DNA of 64,000 bases from CAVRCA01 sp965218045 (GCA_965218045.1 CBDCJX010000008.1:62001-126000), one strand, 5' to 3'; shown: positions 42,405 through 51,816, counted from the first letter of the stretch. Translations and numbers: made by a program. The notes: generated by a model from the letters alone, not told the origin.

Positions 42405-43471
42405 TCCCCCTCGTCGTGCCGGCCGAGCGTTTCCGGCGGCACGAAGTCGCGCCACCGCCCGGGCTGCGGCGGCTGTTGCTGATAAGTCTGTAGCGCGTCG
42501 GCCGCGCGGCCGACGAGCTCGGTCGCGGTTAAACCCTTGCGGGCGAGATAGGCGTCGAGCTCGGCGATCACGTGGGTGAGCGCGCCGAAGCCCGATTGCA
42601 GCACCACCGAGGTCAGCTCCGCCGCCGAGGCGCCGGCCAGCATGAGGCGCGCCACGTCGAGCCCGCTTCGCGCGCCGTTGGTGCCGACCAGCGGCGTCGC
42701 CGGCCCCGTCACCTGCCGGGCGGTGGCCAGCCAGCGGCAGGTGATCGGCAGCGCCCAGCCGCCGCTGTAGCCGGCGGAGGTGCCCAGCACCGGGGCGAGC
42801 GTCTCGACATCGGGCAGCATCGCCATGAAACGTCCGACCATGCCGACCGCGTCGGCGCCGGCATCGCGCGCCGCCTTGCCGAGCTCGGCGAGATTGGTGC
42901 CCAGCCCCGGCAGCTTCACCCAGAGCTGCCCGTCGAACGCCGCCCGCACCCGCCCAACCAGGTGCGCCAGCCGCGCCTCGTCGGATTCGAGCAGGATCGT
43001 TCCGGGCGCGGCTTCGAGCGATTGCGGCGAGCCGATATTGAGCTCCAACACTCGGATGCCCGCCTCACCGGCGTGCCGCGCCAGCGCCACGGCCGCGTCG
43101 AGCCCAGCGGGGATGATGCTGGCAGCGACGAAGCGCTGATCGGCCATCGCCTCGCGATCCAGCTCGCCGATCGTGGCAATCCACGCCTCCGCCGATGCCT
43201 GGGTCAGCCCGGAGCGGCAGAACAACGACAGGTCGGCGCCGCCATCGTGCCATCCGGCCGCCGTGTTGTCGGGGCGGACCAGCGCGTAGTCGGCGATATC
43301 GAGCTGGCGCGCCGCCAACGCTGATTCATTGGTCGACTTCGCCACCACGCCGGCCGCGCCGGCCGCCAACGCGGCGCGTATGCCCGATGCGGTCATCACG
43401 TGCTCGCCCGAGCCGCAGATGACGGGGTTGACCAGCGCGAGTTCGCCCACCCGTGTCGCCAGCCGGCTCAT
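42401..43471 (-). CDS. Dihydroorotate dehydrogenase-like flavoprotein
   Basis: A 356-residue protein of the DHOD/dihydropyrimidine dehydrogenase (PreA) fold. Family pattern: LVNPVICGSGEHVMTASGIR, GVVAKSTNESA, VLELNIGSPQS with the Asn of the FMN site, LWVKLPGLGTNLAELGKAARDAGADAV (region near residues 185-215) and PLVGTNGARSGLDVARLMLAGASA with the C-terminal phosphate loop. It lacks iron-sulfur motifs. Co-expressed with a transporter and an LLM oxidoreductase, so a catabolic role is more likely than pyrimidine synthesis. Divergent from the ABC operon starting at 43664. Confidence 0.82.
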   Translation of the reverse strand: MSRLATRVGELALVNPVICGSGEHVMTASGIRAALAAGAAGVVAKSTNESALAARQLDIADYALVRPDNTAAGWHDGGADLSLFCRSGLTQASAEAWIATIGELDREAMADQRFVAASIIPAGLDAAVALARHAGEAGIRVLELNIGSPQSLEAAPGTILLESDEARLAHLVGRVRAAFDGQLWVKLPGLGTNLAELGKAARDAGADAVGMVGRFMAMLPDVETLAPVLGTSAGYSGGWALPITCRWLATARQVTGPATPLVGTNGARSGLDVARLMLAGASAAELTSVVLQSGFGALTHVIAELDAYLARKGLTATELVGRAADALQTYQQQPPQPGRWRDFVPPETLGRHDEGE

Positions 43472-43663
43472 GTGTCCCTCCCCGCGGTCTCTGCGAACCC
43501 GTGCGGCCGAGCATGGGCGAGGATGGCGGCTATGTGCAACCAACCACAACGCGGTCGCCGGCGCTTGCGCCCGCCGGTGCTTGCGTGCGTGGGCACTCCA
43601 CCGGCAAGCTTGGCCACACGGTAGGTTCCGGGACAGGGACCGGCGAACGCGAGGGGACGCACG

Positions 43664-45016
43664 ATGACCAATCCGATGTTGCCACGACGCGGGCTGCTGG
43701 CGGGGGTTGCCGGCGCCGGCGTGGCACTGCACGCCCCAGCGCTGCTCGGCCAGGAAAAGGCGAAATCGCGTTACGCCGGAACCACGATCCGCGGCGCCGC
43801 CTTCTCGCTGCCGTTCCACACCTACCTCAAACCGTATTTTCCGGAGTTCGAGGCGCAGACCGGCATCAAGGTGGCGTTCGATGTCCAGGCGTTCCCGGTC
43901 TACAACCAGCGCATGGACCTGGAGCTGTCCACCGGTGGCTCCAGCTACGACGTGATCAACCTCACCTTCATCTATCAGGGCCGCTGGATCGGCGCGCATT
44001 GGGTGAGCGATCTCGACGAGTTCACCTCCGACCCGAACGCCACCCCGCCCGAGTGGGACCCCGCCGACTTCGTCGCCGGCGTGCAGTCGACGATGCGCGA
44101 CGCCAAGGGCCATACCTACGGCTACGGCGTCGAGGCCGGTGCGATGCTGCTCTACGCGGCGCGCGGCGACCTGATCGAGAAAGCCGGCAAGCAGTTGCCA
44201 ACGACATTCGACGAGACCGTCGCGGTGTGCGAGGCGATCCACGGCAAGGACGGCACCACCGCCTGGGTCGCCGACAAGCTGCATCACTGGAACTGGCCAC
44301 CATACCTGATGGGCGCCGGCGGCGGCGTGTTCAAGGCGCCGCCGAACAACCTGACACCGACGCTCGACACACCGGTCGCCGCCCAGTCCGCGCAGTGGTA
44401 CGCCGACCTCATCACCCGGTTCGGCCCGCCGGGCGTGCTCTCCTACACCGACGACCAGGCGATGCAGGCGCAGCTCGTCGGGCGCTCCAACCTGCGCTCA
44501 CAGTCGCTCACCTGGGGCCTGCCGCTCGCCAAGGACCCCTCCAGCAAGGTGCGCGACACCGTGCGCTACGGCATGGTGCCGAGCGGCCCCGCCGGCGAGT
44601 TTCCCGGCTCCAACTGCCACGGCTTCAGCATCCCCGCCGGCTCGCGCAAGAAGGGCGCGGCGTGGGAGTTCATCAAGTGGGCGTTGTCGAAGGAGATGCT
44701 GCTCCGCATGGTCAAGGAGCACGGCTATCCCTCGGTCTGCCGCCGCTCGGTGATCGACAGCGCCGCGTTCAAGGAGGCGCTGACCTTGAACGGCCAGGAC
44801 GTCGCGGCGCTGTTCCTGAAGGTGCTCGAGCTCGGCGGCAAGACCGGTTACATGCGATACCGTGTCGTGCCGGTGTATCCGCAGGTCGGCGACAAGATCA
44901 ACCGGGCCATCGAGGCGATCGCCACCAAGCAGATGTCGGCGGCCCAGGCGATGCACGAGGCGCAATCGCAATCGGTCGAGGCGATCCGCATGGGCGGCTA
45001 CAAGCTCGACCTATGA
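43664..45016 (+). CDS. Extracellular solute-binding protein, family 1 (CUT1 ABC)
   Basis: A 450-residue binding protein. The N-terminus has a twin-arginine-like signal (PRRGLLAGVAGAGVA), so Tat export is likely. Mature-domain features: RGAAFSLPFHTYLKPYFPEF, GGSSYDVINLTF, GYGVEAGAMLLYAARGDLIEKA and the C-terminal MSAAQAMHEAQSQSVEAIR. It begins an operon with two permeases, whose first start overlaps its stop (ATGA), and with aconitase X. Ligand unknown; polyol, sugar acid or hydroxy-amino acid are possibilities. Confidence 0.9.
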   Translation: MTNPMLPRRGLLAGVAGAGVALHAPALLGQEKAKSRYAGTTIRGAAFSLPFHTYLKPYFPEFEAQTGIKVAFDVQAFPVYNQRMDLELSTGGSSYDVINLTFIYQGRWIGAHWVSDLDEFTSDPNATPPEWDPADFVAGVQSTMRDAKGHTYGYGVEAGAMLLYAARGDLIEKAGKQLPTTFDETVAVCEAIHGKDGTTAWVADKLHHWNWPPYLMGAGGGVFKAPPNNLTPTLDTPVAAQSAQWYADLITRFGPPGVLSYTDDQAMQAQLVGRSNLRSQSLTWGLPLAKDPSSKVRDTVRYGMVPSGPAGEFPGSNCHGFSIPAGSRKKGAAWEFIKWALSKEMLLRMVKEHGYPSVCRRSVIDSAAFKEALTLNGQDVAALFLKVLELGGKTGYMRYRVVPVYPQVGDKINRAIEAIATKQMSAAQAMHEAQSQSVEAIRMGGYKLDL

Positions 45017-45948
45017 GCCTCGCCGTCGCTGCCGAAACTCCGACGCGCGCGCGGGTGCGCGTCGGCAGCCAAGCGCGGCAGCGGCGCTGGTTCCTGGTGT
45101 TCTGCCTCGCCCCGTCGCTCGCGGCGTTGACCGTGATCACCTTGGCGCCGACCGCCTACATGCTGCTCGTCAGCCTCACGCCGCTCAACCTGACCAACCC
45201 GGCGACCGCCTGGAATTTTGCCCATCCGTTGGCCAATTACGCGCTGCTGTTGAGCGACGGTCGGTTCCACAACTCGCTTTGGGTGCAATTGAAACTGTCG
45301 TTCTGGACGGTGCTGCTGCAACTCGGCACCGGCATCGGCTTCGCGCTGCTGCTGAACTTGCGCTCCGGCCTGATGCAAGCGTTGCGCACCGTGTTCCTGA
45401 TTCCGATGGTGTTGCCGCCGATCGTCGTCGCGATCATCTGGAAGGTGCTGTACACACCCGACATCAGCCCCGCCTGGTGGGTGTTCAAGGCGTTTGGCTG
45501 GACCGTGCCGACGCCCATCACCGACCCGGTCGGCGCGCTGCCCGCGATCATCCTGGCCGACACCTGGGAGTGGTCGCCGCTCACCATGCTGATGGTGCTG
45601 GCCGCCTTGCAGACCTTGCCCGAGGAGCTGCTGGACGCGGCCAAGGTGGACGGCGCCCGGCGCTGGCAAGCGACCTGGTATGTGGTGCTGCCGTATATCC
45701 GTGGCACCTTGATGGTGGCGGGCCTGTTCCGCCTGATCGACAGCATCAAGGCGTTCCCGCTCATTTACCTGTTGACCGACGGCGGGCCGGGCTCGGTGAC
45801 CGAGGTGACCAACTATTACGCATTCCAGCAGGCGTTCAACTTCTCCTATCTCGGCTACTCCAGCGCCATCGCCGTGGTGCTGGTGGCGGCCACCCTGGTG
45901 CTGAGCTGGGTCGTCGTGCGTCTGACCGGCTGGGGTGCCGAGACATGA
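45013..45948 (+). CDS. CUT1-type ABC transporter permease (first)
   Basis: A 311-residue inner-membrane permease with six predicted helices. The first is FLVFCLAPSLAALTVITLAP. The EAA loop reads EELLDAAKVDGARRWQATWYVVLP, diagnostic of binding-protein-dependent permeases (shown as a region near residues 205-228). It resembles the UgpA/MalF-type partner. It overlaps both neighbours by four bases. Confidence 0.92.
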   Translation: MSLAVAAETPTRARVRVGSQARQRRWFLVFCLAPSLAALTVITLAPTAYMLLVSLTPLNLTNPATAWNFAHPLANYALLLSDGRFHNSLWVQLKLSFWTVLLQLGTGIGFALLLNLRSGLMQALRTVFLIPMVLPPIVVAIIWKVLYTPDISPAWWVFKAFGWTVPTPITDPVGALPAIILADTWEWSPLTMLMVLAALQTLPEELLDAAKVDGARRWQATWYVVLPYIRGTLMVAGLFRLIDSIKAFPLIYLLTDGGPGSVTEVTNYYAFQQAFNFSYLGYSSAIAVVLVAATLVLSWVVVRLTGWGAET

Positions 45949-46748
45949 ACCGGGCGATCGCGCACGGGCTGGCAATCGGGCTCGCCGTGCTGGTGCTGGC
46001 GCCGTTCCTGTGGCTGGTGCGGATGTCGTTCGAGACCAACGCCGACATCTTCGCCTTCCCGCCGCACCTGTGGTTTGCACCCACCCTCGACAACTACGGC
46101 GCGTTGTGGGAGGGCGAGTTCCGCTCCTCCTTCGCCAACAGCGCCGTGGCGAGCGGCGCCTCCACGTTGATCGCGATGCTTGCTGGGGTTCCCGCCGCCT
46201 ATGCGCTGGCGCGGATGAAACGGCGCTCGGACACGATCAGCTTGTGGGTGATCGCCAGCCGCCTGGCGCCGCCGACCGCGTTCGCGATCCCGTACTTCCT
46301 GGTGTATCGCGACCTGAGCCTGCTCGACACCCGCACCGGCCTCATCATCATCTATCTCACCTTCAATCTCTCACTGGTGATCTGGCTGATGCGATCGTTC
46401 TTCGAGAACGCGCCGCGCGCGCTCGAGGAAGCCGCGCTGATCGACGGCGCGGGTCCGTGGCAGACCTTGCTGCGGATCGTGCTGCCGACCGCCGCCCCCG
46501 GCCTCGCGGCGACCGCGATCCTCTGCTTCGTCTACTCATGGAACGATTTCTTCTTTGCATTGATCCTGACCCGCTCGGAGGCGCAGACCGCACCGGTCGC
46601 GGTGGTGAATTTCATGAACTACATGGGCTGGGAGTGGGGCCGCATCGCCGCCGGCGGCGTGCTGGTGATGCTGCCGGTGTTGCTGTTCTCGCTCGCGGTG
46701 CGCCGCTTCCTGGTCAGCGGGCTGACCGCCGGCGCGGTGAAGGGGTGA
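45945..46748 (+). CDS. CUT1-type ABC transporter permease (second)
   Basis: A 267-residue permease of the UgpE/MalG type. First helix AHGLAIGLAVLVLAPFLWLV; EAA loop ALEEAALIDGAGPWQTLLRI. It ends four bases before the aconitase X gene. The operon has no ATPase gene, so an ATPase encoded elsewhere must energise the system. Confidence 0.92.
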   Translation: MNRAIAHGLAIGLAVLVLAPFLWLVRMSFETNADIFAFPPHLWFAPTLDNYGALWEGEFRSSFANSAVASGASTLIAMLAGVPAAYALARMKRRSDTISLWVIASRLAPPTAFAIPYFLVYRDLSLLDTRTGLIIIYLTFNLSLVIWLMRSFFENAPRALEEAALIDGAGPWQTLLRIVLPTAAPGLAATAILCFVYSWNDFFFALILTRSEAQTAPVAVVNFMNYMGWEWGRIAAGGVLVMLPVLLFSLAVRRFLVSGLTAGAVKG

Positions 46749-46752
46749 ACGA

Positions 46753-47991
46753 ATGCGGCTGACCGAAGCGGAGCAAGCGATGCAAGCCGGTGCCGAAGGG
46801 CCGGCGCGACAATGGGCGATCGACCACCAGATCCGCGTCGGCAGCTACCTGGGTGCCGCGGATTTCGTGCCGGTGACACAAGCGCACATCATGGCCGACA
46901 CGGAATCGCTCGGCGAGGCGGGTGTCGCTTGGCTCGAACGCACGGCGACGCTGCCGGAGTCGGAACGACGCGTGCGCATCCCGACGATCACCGATCCGCG
47001 CGGCACCGATTTCGGCGCGGCGGCGCGATTGCGGCAAGCGCCGTGGATGCTGGCGCTGGAGCGGCGGGCGATCGCCGCGTTCGAAGCACTCGGTGTGCTG
47101 ATGACCGACACCTGCATCAACTACCAGACGATCATGCCGGCGGTGCGCGGCGAGCACATGGCGTATGGCGACACCGGCGTGGTGATCTACAGCAACAGCG
47201 TGCTCGGCGCGCGCTCCAACTTCGAGGGCGGCCCGTCGGCGCTGAGTGCCGGGCTGACCGGGCGCACGCCGCGCTACGGCTTCCACCTCGACGAACACCG
47301 GCAAGCGAACCTGATGGTGCGCGTCGCCTGGACGCCACGCGCGTTGCATGATTGGGGGTCGCTTGGCGGCATCGTCGGCCGGCTCGCCGGCGGGTACGCG
47401 CGGGTGCCCGTGCTCACCGGGATCGACCGCGTGCCGAGCTCCGACGAGCTCAAGCATTTCGGCGCCGCGCTGGCGAGCTACGGCTCGGTGGCGCTGTTCC
47501 ACGTCGACGGGATCACGCCGGAGGCGACGCGGCTGCAAGATATCGCCGGTCCCGGCCTGCGTCCGTTGGCAACCATCGCCGAGGCGGATATCCGCGCCTT
47601 CCAGACGAGCTACGCGGATGGGATCGACAGCGTCGACGTGGTGGTGTTCTCCGCGCCGCAACTCAGCCTGATCGAGTTGCAACAGTTGGCGGACTGCCTG
47701 GACGGGCGGCAGGCACGAGTGCCGCTGCTGGCGGTCACCGCGCCGCAGGTCAAGCCCGACGCGGACCGGCTGGGCCTCACGGCGCGCATCGAGGCGGCGG
47801 GCGGCCTCGTGCTGTCGGGCATGTGTTTCTACCAGAGCTACGCGCGCGAGATGGGCGATGCGAATGGCTGGCGCAACCTCGCAACCAACTCCGCCAAGCT
47901 GACCAACATCCTCGGCGGCTACGGCTACCGTCCGGTGCTGCTGTCGATGCAAGCCTGCGTCGAGGCCGCTTGCACCGGGCGGATCGGCTGA
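46753..47991 (+). CDS. Aconitase X, large (catalytic) subunit
   Basis: A 412-residue protein of the AcnX/DUF521 family, an aconitase-like dehydratase. Recognised by TDTCINYQTIMPAVRGEHMAYG, VVIYSNSVLGARSNFEGGPSAL and MCFYQSYAREM with its late Asn-rich ATNSAKLTNIL. In characterised relatives the large and small subunits together dehydrate cis- or trans-3-hydroxy-L-proline or mevalonate 5-phosphate. Its position behind an ABC importer suggests catabolism of an imported hydroxy-acid or hydroxy-amino acid. Stop and small-subunit start overlap (TGATG). Confidence 0.88.
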   Translation: MRLTEAEQAMQAGAEGPARQWAIDHQIRVGSYLGAADFVPVTQAHIMADTESLGEAGVAWLERTATLPESERRVRIPTITDPRGTDFGAAARLRQAPWMLALERRAIAAFEALGVLMTDTCINYQTIMPAVRGEHMAYGDTGVVIYSNSVLGARSNFEGGPSALSAGLTGRTPRYGFHLDEHRQANLMVRVAWTPRALHDWGSLGGIVGRLAGGYARVPVLTGIDRVPSSDELKHFGAALASYGSVALFHVDGITPEATRLQDIAGPGLRPLATIAEADIRAFQTSYADGIDSVDVVVFSAPQLSLIELQQLADCLDGRQARVPLLAVTAPQVKPDADRLGLTARIEAAGGLVLSGMCFYQSYAREMGDANGWRNLATNSAKLTNILGGYGYRPVLLSMQACVEAACTGRIG

Positions 47992-48404
47992 TGGCCGCGC
48001 GCGTCTTCACCGCCCGAGCGGCAATGGGTGCCCTGGTGCGCGGCTCGGCGCTCGTCGCAAAGGACGGGTTCTCCGCCCGTTACGACCTCGATCGTGTCAC
48101 CGGCGTGTTCTCCCGCCCCGATCACCTGCTCGCTGGTCGCAGCTATGTCGGACGCATCCTGGTGCTCGACGTGGCGAAAGGTGGCGTCGCGACCGCCTGG
48201 ATGCTGCACGAGATGGCGGCGCGCGGCGTGGCGCCGGCCGCGCTGGTGCTGAACACGGTCAACCCGATCATGGTGCAAGGTGCGGCGTTCGCCGATTTCA
48301 CCATGATCTCGGGCTTCGACGTGGACATCACCGCGGTCGTGCCGGACGGTGCGATGGTCGAGATCGACCCGACCGCGCACCCGCCATGCCTCAGGCTGGT
48401 ATGA
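47991..48404 (+). CDS. Aconitase X, small (swivel) subunit
   Basis: A 137-residue DUF126 protein forming the aconitase swivel domain. Family markers are PLSFWGG-like substituted by FSARYDLDRVTGVFSRPDH, the RILVLDVAKGGVATAWMLHEM segment, and LNTVNPIMVQGAAFADF. Many AcnX enzymes are single-chain; here the two domains are separate, as in bacterial and archaeal hydroxyproline dehydratases. Its last base abuts the end of the convergent crotonase gene with no gap. Confidence 0.87.
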   Translation: MAARVFTARAAMGALVRGSALVAKDGFSARYDLDRVTGVFSRPDHLLAGRSYVGRILVLDVAKGGVATAWMLHEMAARGVAPAALVLNTVNPIMVQGAAFADFTMISGFDVDITAVVPDGAMVEIDPTAHPPCLRLV

Positions 48405-49211
48405 TCAGCCGCCGGTGAAATTCGGCCGACGCTTCTCTCCGAACGCCCACACCGCCTCCTGGTGATCCTTGGTCCGATTGGATTGCGTCTCCAGGCTGAT
48501 GCTGAGGTCCATCATCGAGTGCGCGAGCTGGCGTAAGGGAATGTTGATGGTTTGCTTGGTCCAGCGGATCGAACTCATAGCACCCGCCGCCAGCCGCTGG
48601 GCCAGCCCGTAGACCTTCTCGTCGAGCTGGTCGGCGGGAACCGCATGATTGATCAGCCCGATCCGCTCGGCCTCGGCCGCACTCATGAGATCACCCGTGA
48701 GCAGATACTCCTTGGCGCGCGCAAAGCCGACGAGCTGCGGCCAGATCAGCGCGCCGCCATCACCGGCAACCAGCCCGGCATTGACGTGCGGGTCACCGAT
48801 CTTGGCGTGGTCGGCGGCGATGATGATGTCGCAGAGCAGCGCGACGGTGGCACCCAGCCCGACGGCATGGCCGTTGACGCGCGCAATGATCGGCTTGTCG
48901 CATTCCAGCATGCGGAACACGATGCGCTTGGCCTCGGGCATCCCGGCATCCCAGGCGTCGAGGTCGTCGATCTTCTGCTGCATGGCGATCACGTTGCCGC
49001 CGGCCGAGAAGGCGCGCCCCGCGCCCGTGAGGACCACCACATGCACCTCCGGGTCGTCGTTGACGTCGTCCCAGATGCGCGAGAGCGCGTTGTGCATCGG
49101 CCCGGTGAAGGCGTTGAGTCTTTCGGGCGCGTTCAGGGTGATGGTCATCACTCGGTCACGCTTCTCCACCAGGACATCTTGGTAGCTGCTGTAGTCGACC
49201 GTCCTCGCCAT
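48405..49211 (-). CDS. Enoyl-CoA hydratase/isomerase (crotonase) family protein
   Basis: A 268-residue crotonase-fold enzyme. The oxyanion-hole segment is GAGRAFSAGGNVIAM and the second backbone is VNGHAVGLGATVALLCDI. In the stretch IGDPHVNAGLVAGDGGA the Glu of classical hydratases (in P-E) is a His, and the second Glu region has Asp, so chemistry may differ from simple hydration. The start at 49211 (MARTVDY) has a purine-rich AGGGAGAGA upstream. Convergent with the AcnX operon, no intergenic space. Confidence 0.87.
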   Translation of the reverse strand: MARTVDYSSYQDVLVEKRDRVMTITLNAPERLNAFTGPMHNALSRIWDDVNDDPEVHVVVLTGAGRAFSAGGNVIAMQQKIDDLDAWDAGMPEAKRIVFRMLECDKPIIARVNGHAVGLGATVALLCDIIIAADHAKIGDPHVNAGLVAGDGGALIWPQLVGFARAKEYLLTGDLMSAAEAERIGLINHAVPADQLDEKVYGLAQRLAAGAMSSIRWTKQTINIPLRQLAHSMMDLSISLETQSNRTKDHQEAVWAFGEKRRPNFTGG

Positions 49212-49412
49212 GGCTTCTCTCTCCCTTGCTCGTCCGGTGCAGGGTTGCGCCACCCCGTCCGGTTGTCGAGGCCGCCGTTGTCGTCGCGCGGGTTGGTGCG
49301 GACCGTTGACAGAACTCGAACGCAATGATGTGATGGAGAGACAAAGCTACGCCACAACTACGCAATCCGCCATGAGAGCGGCGAGCGCGACAAACCCGCA
49401 CGGGAGGGATCC

Positions 49413-50351
49413 ATGATGGCACGCAAATCCGCGATGGTGGCGGCTGCCCTGCTACTGAGTGCCGGCTTCGGCGCCACGTCGCAGGCTCAAAGTACCAGTT
49501 CACCGGCCCAAGCTAGCAAGTCGCAAACCCAGGACACCAATTCGCAAGACATCAGACTATATGTCTTCAGCTCCGGCGCGCTCACGCTCGGCAAGGGCGC
49601 GATCCAGAACACCGCACCGATGACACCACCGATCCAGGTGCCGGTCGGCTTCTTCGTGATCAAGCATCCGAAGGGCAACGTGCTCTTCGATACCGGCAAC
49701 AACGACAAGATCGTCACCGATCCGTCCTACTGGGGTGGCTCTTTCACCGCGCTTAAGCCGGTCAACACGGCGGATGTCGTGATCGAGACCCAACTACAGA
49801 AGATCGGCCTTAGGCCGGATGACATCAAATACGTCGTGGTCAGCCATATGCATCTCGATCATGGTGGCAATGTCGGCAAGTTCCCGAACTCGATCATCGT
49901 CGCGCAGAAATCCGAGATCCAGAACGCGTTCTGGCCCGAACCCGGAACCGGCGCCCCGTACATGATAGGCGATGTCATGCCGCTACGATCCCCGAACACC
50001 GACATGCCGAACGCGTTCAAGATGATCCAACTCGACGGCGATCTCGACATCTTCGGCGACGGCACCCTGGTCGTGAAGCGGTGGGTCGGGCACACGCCGG
50101 GCAGCCAGATGATGATGGTAAAGTTGAAGAACAAGGGCCCGACGATCCTGACCGGGGATAACGTGTATCTGCGCGAGAACGTCGAGAAGAACATCCTGCC
50201 GGGTGTGGCACTTGCCTATTCGCCGAGCGGCATCATGCGCGCCTATGAGTGGATCCGCTACGAGATGGCGACCGACAAGGCGGACTACATGACCGCCCAC
50301 GACCCCGACGCTTACAAGGCGATGAAGAAGGCGCCTGAGTTCTACGACTGA
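49413..50351 (+). CDS. Exported metallo-beta-lactamase-fold lactonase (AHL lactonase-like)
   Basis: A 312-residue protein with a signal peptide (ARKSAMVAAALLLSAGFG, cleavage near SQAQ) and a Gln/Ser/Thr-rich linker. The zinc-binding motif HxHxDH is in VVSHMHLDHGG; further ligands appear in VGHTPGS (His), LTGDNVY (Asp) and MTAHDPD (His). This is the N-acyl-homoserine lactonase branch of the family, although other lactones or esters are possible. It lies upstream of a Gld-type operon and downstream of a 200-base gap without other features. Being periplasmic, it could destroy quorum-sensing signals. Confidence 0.84.
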   Translation: MMARKSAMVAAALLLSAGFGATSQAQSTSSPAQASKSQTQDTNSQDIRLYVFSSGALTLGKGAIQNTAPMTPPIQVPVGFFVIKHPKGNVLFDTGNNDKIVTDPSYWGGSFTALKPVNTADVVIETQLQKIGLRPDDIKYVVVSHMHLDHGGNVGKFPNSIIVAQKSEIQNAFWPEPGTGAPYMIGDVMPLRSPNTDMPNAFKMIQLDGDLDIFGDGTLVVKRWVGHTPGSQMMMVKLKNKGPTILTGDNVYLRENVEKNILPGVALAYSPSGIMRAYEWIRYEMATDKADYMTAHDPDAYKAMKKAPEFYD

Positions 50352-50362
50352 GCTGCCGTGCC

Positions 50363-51115
50363 GTGAACGGACGCCGTGCCGAGCCCGTCGTGGCGGCTGC
50401 CGCGCTCGATCGTCTAACCAAACGCTACGGCGCGCATCTCGCGGTAGACGGCGTCTCGTTCGAGGTGGGACAACGCGAGGTGGTGGGCCTGCTCGGACCG
50501 AATGGTTCGGGCAAGACCACCATCCTGCGTGTCCTCACCGGCTATCTCCGCCCGAGCGAGGGAACCAGCCAGGCCGGCGGCTTCGACCTCGTGCGACAGG
50601 GGCGCGCGGCGCGCGGGCGGATCGGCTACGTGCCGGAGGACGCGCCGATCTATCCGCACATGCGGGTCGACGAGTTCCTCGCCTTCATGGGCCGGCTGCG
50701 CGGCCTGGACGGCGAAAAGCTGCGACACCGCATGGACGTGGCGCGCGAGCGCGTGGCGCTCGACGGCGTGCGATCCACCATCATCGAGCGGCTCTCGCGC
50801 GGCTATCGCCAGCGTGTAGCCATCGCACAAGCCATTCTGCACGAGCCCGAGCTCCTGGTGCTCGATGAACCGACCAACGGACTCGATCCAAGCCAAATCA
50901 TCCAGCTTCGCGGCGTGATCCGCGGCCTCGCCGAGCACTGCGCCGTCATCGTCACGTCGCACATCCTGAGCGAGATCGAGCGGATCGCCGACCGCGTGGT
51001 GATCCTGCTCGACGGCCGCCTCCTCGCCGTGATCGGCATGCGCGACCTCGCCGCGTCCGGCGCTGATCTCGAAGGCGCATTCCTGGAGCTGACGGCCGGA
51101 GCGGGAAACGCCTGA
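50363..51115 (+). CDS. ABC transporter ATP-binding protein (GldA-like)
   Basis: A 250-residue ATPase starting with GTG. Walker A GPNGSGKTT near residue 43, signature LSRGYRQRVAIAQA, and Walker B LLVLDEPTNGLDPSQ are intact. The following genes encode an ABC-2-type permease and an auxiliary protein, as in the gliding-associated Gld (NosF-type) exporters. Its stop overlaps the permease start (TGATG). The transported cargo is unknown. Confidence 0.9.
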   Translation: MNGRRAEPVVAAAALDRLTKRYGAHLAVDGVSFEVGQREVVGLLGPNGSGKTTILRVLTGYLRPSEGTSQAGGFDLVRQGRAARGRIGYVPEDAPIYPHMRVDEFLAFMGRLRGLDGEKLRHRMDVARERVALDGVRSTIIERLSRGYRQRVAIAQAILHEPELLVLDEPTNGLDPSQIIQLRGVIRGLAEHCAVIVTSHILSEIERIADRVVILLDGRLLAVIGMRDLAASGADLEGAFLELTAGAGNA

Positions 51116-51813
51116 TGATTCTGCGCGCGCTGGTGGTCAAGGAAATCCGCGCATTGTTCGTCTCGCCCGTCGCCTACGCGATCCTCGCCGTGTTCCTGCT
51201 GCTCAGCGGCTACAGTTTCGCCGTCACGTTGATCGTCGCCAAGCAGGCAAGCTTGGTGCACATCTTCTTCCAGGCGGCGATGGAACTCGTGCTGCTGGTA
51301 CCGGTGCTGACCATGCGGCTGTTCGCCGAGGAGCGGCGTAGCGGCACCTTGGAGCTGCTGCTGACCTCGCCGGCGCGCGAGATCGACATCGTGCTGGCGA
51401 AATTCGCCGCCGCGATGACCGTGCTGCTGGCGATGATCGGCCTTACCTCCACCTACGCGTTGGTGCTCGGCCTCTACGGCCAGCCCGATTGGGGGCCGGT
51501 CTATAGCGGCTATCTCGGGTTGATCCTGCTTGGCGGCGCGCTGGTCTCGCTTGGGCTCGCGGTCTCCGCGCTCACCACCAACCAGATCGTGGCGGCGGTG
51601 ACGTCCTTGGGTCTGTTCGGCATCCTCTGGGCGATCGACTCGCTCGCCGCGCTGCTGCCGCCGCCCACCGACAACTGGTTTCTCGGCCTCTCCCTGCTCG
51701 CACGCTTCACGCCCTTCGCGGTGGGCGCGATGTACACCTCCGATTTCGGTTTCTTCGTCGCCCTCATCCTGCTTGGCCTCTTCCTCACCGTGCGTGCCCT
51801 GGCAAGGCGCTGA
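51115..51813 (+). CDS. ABC transporter permease (GldF/ABC-2 type)
   Basis: A 232-residue membrane protein with about six helices. It begins with LRALVVKEIRALFVSPVAYAI, typical of the family, and contains LFAEERRSGTLELLLTSPAREIDIVLAKF (residues 64-93 region), the hallmark of ABC-2 permeases. Works with the ATPase encoded just upstream. Three bases separate it from the GldG-like gene. Confidence 0.91.
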   Translation: MILRALVVKEIRALFVSPVAYAILAVFLLLSGYSFAVTLIVAKQASLVHIFFQAAMELVLLVPVLTMRLFAEERRSGTLELLLTSPAREIDIVLAKFAAAMTVLLAMIGLTSTYALVLGLYGQPDWGPVYSGYLGLILLGGALVSLGLAVSALTTNQIVAAVTSLGLFGILWAIDSLAALLPPPTDNWFLGLSLLARFTPFAVGAMYTSDFGFFVALILLGLFLTVRALARR

Positions 51814-51816
51814 ACC

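Noticed and set aside
43453..45012. Frame that would fuse a long N-terminal extension to the first permease
   Set aside because: It lies in another frame of the binding-protein gene; the permease start at 45013 with ATGA coupling is normal.
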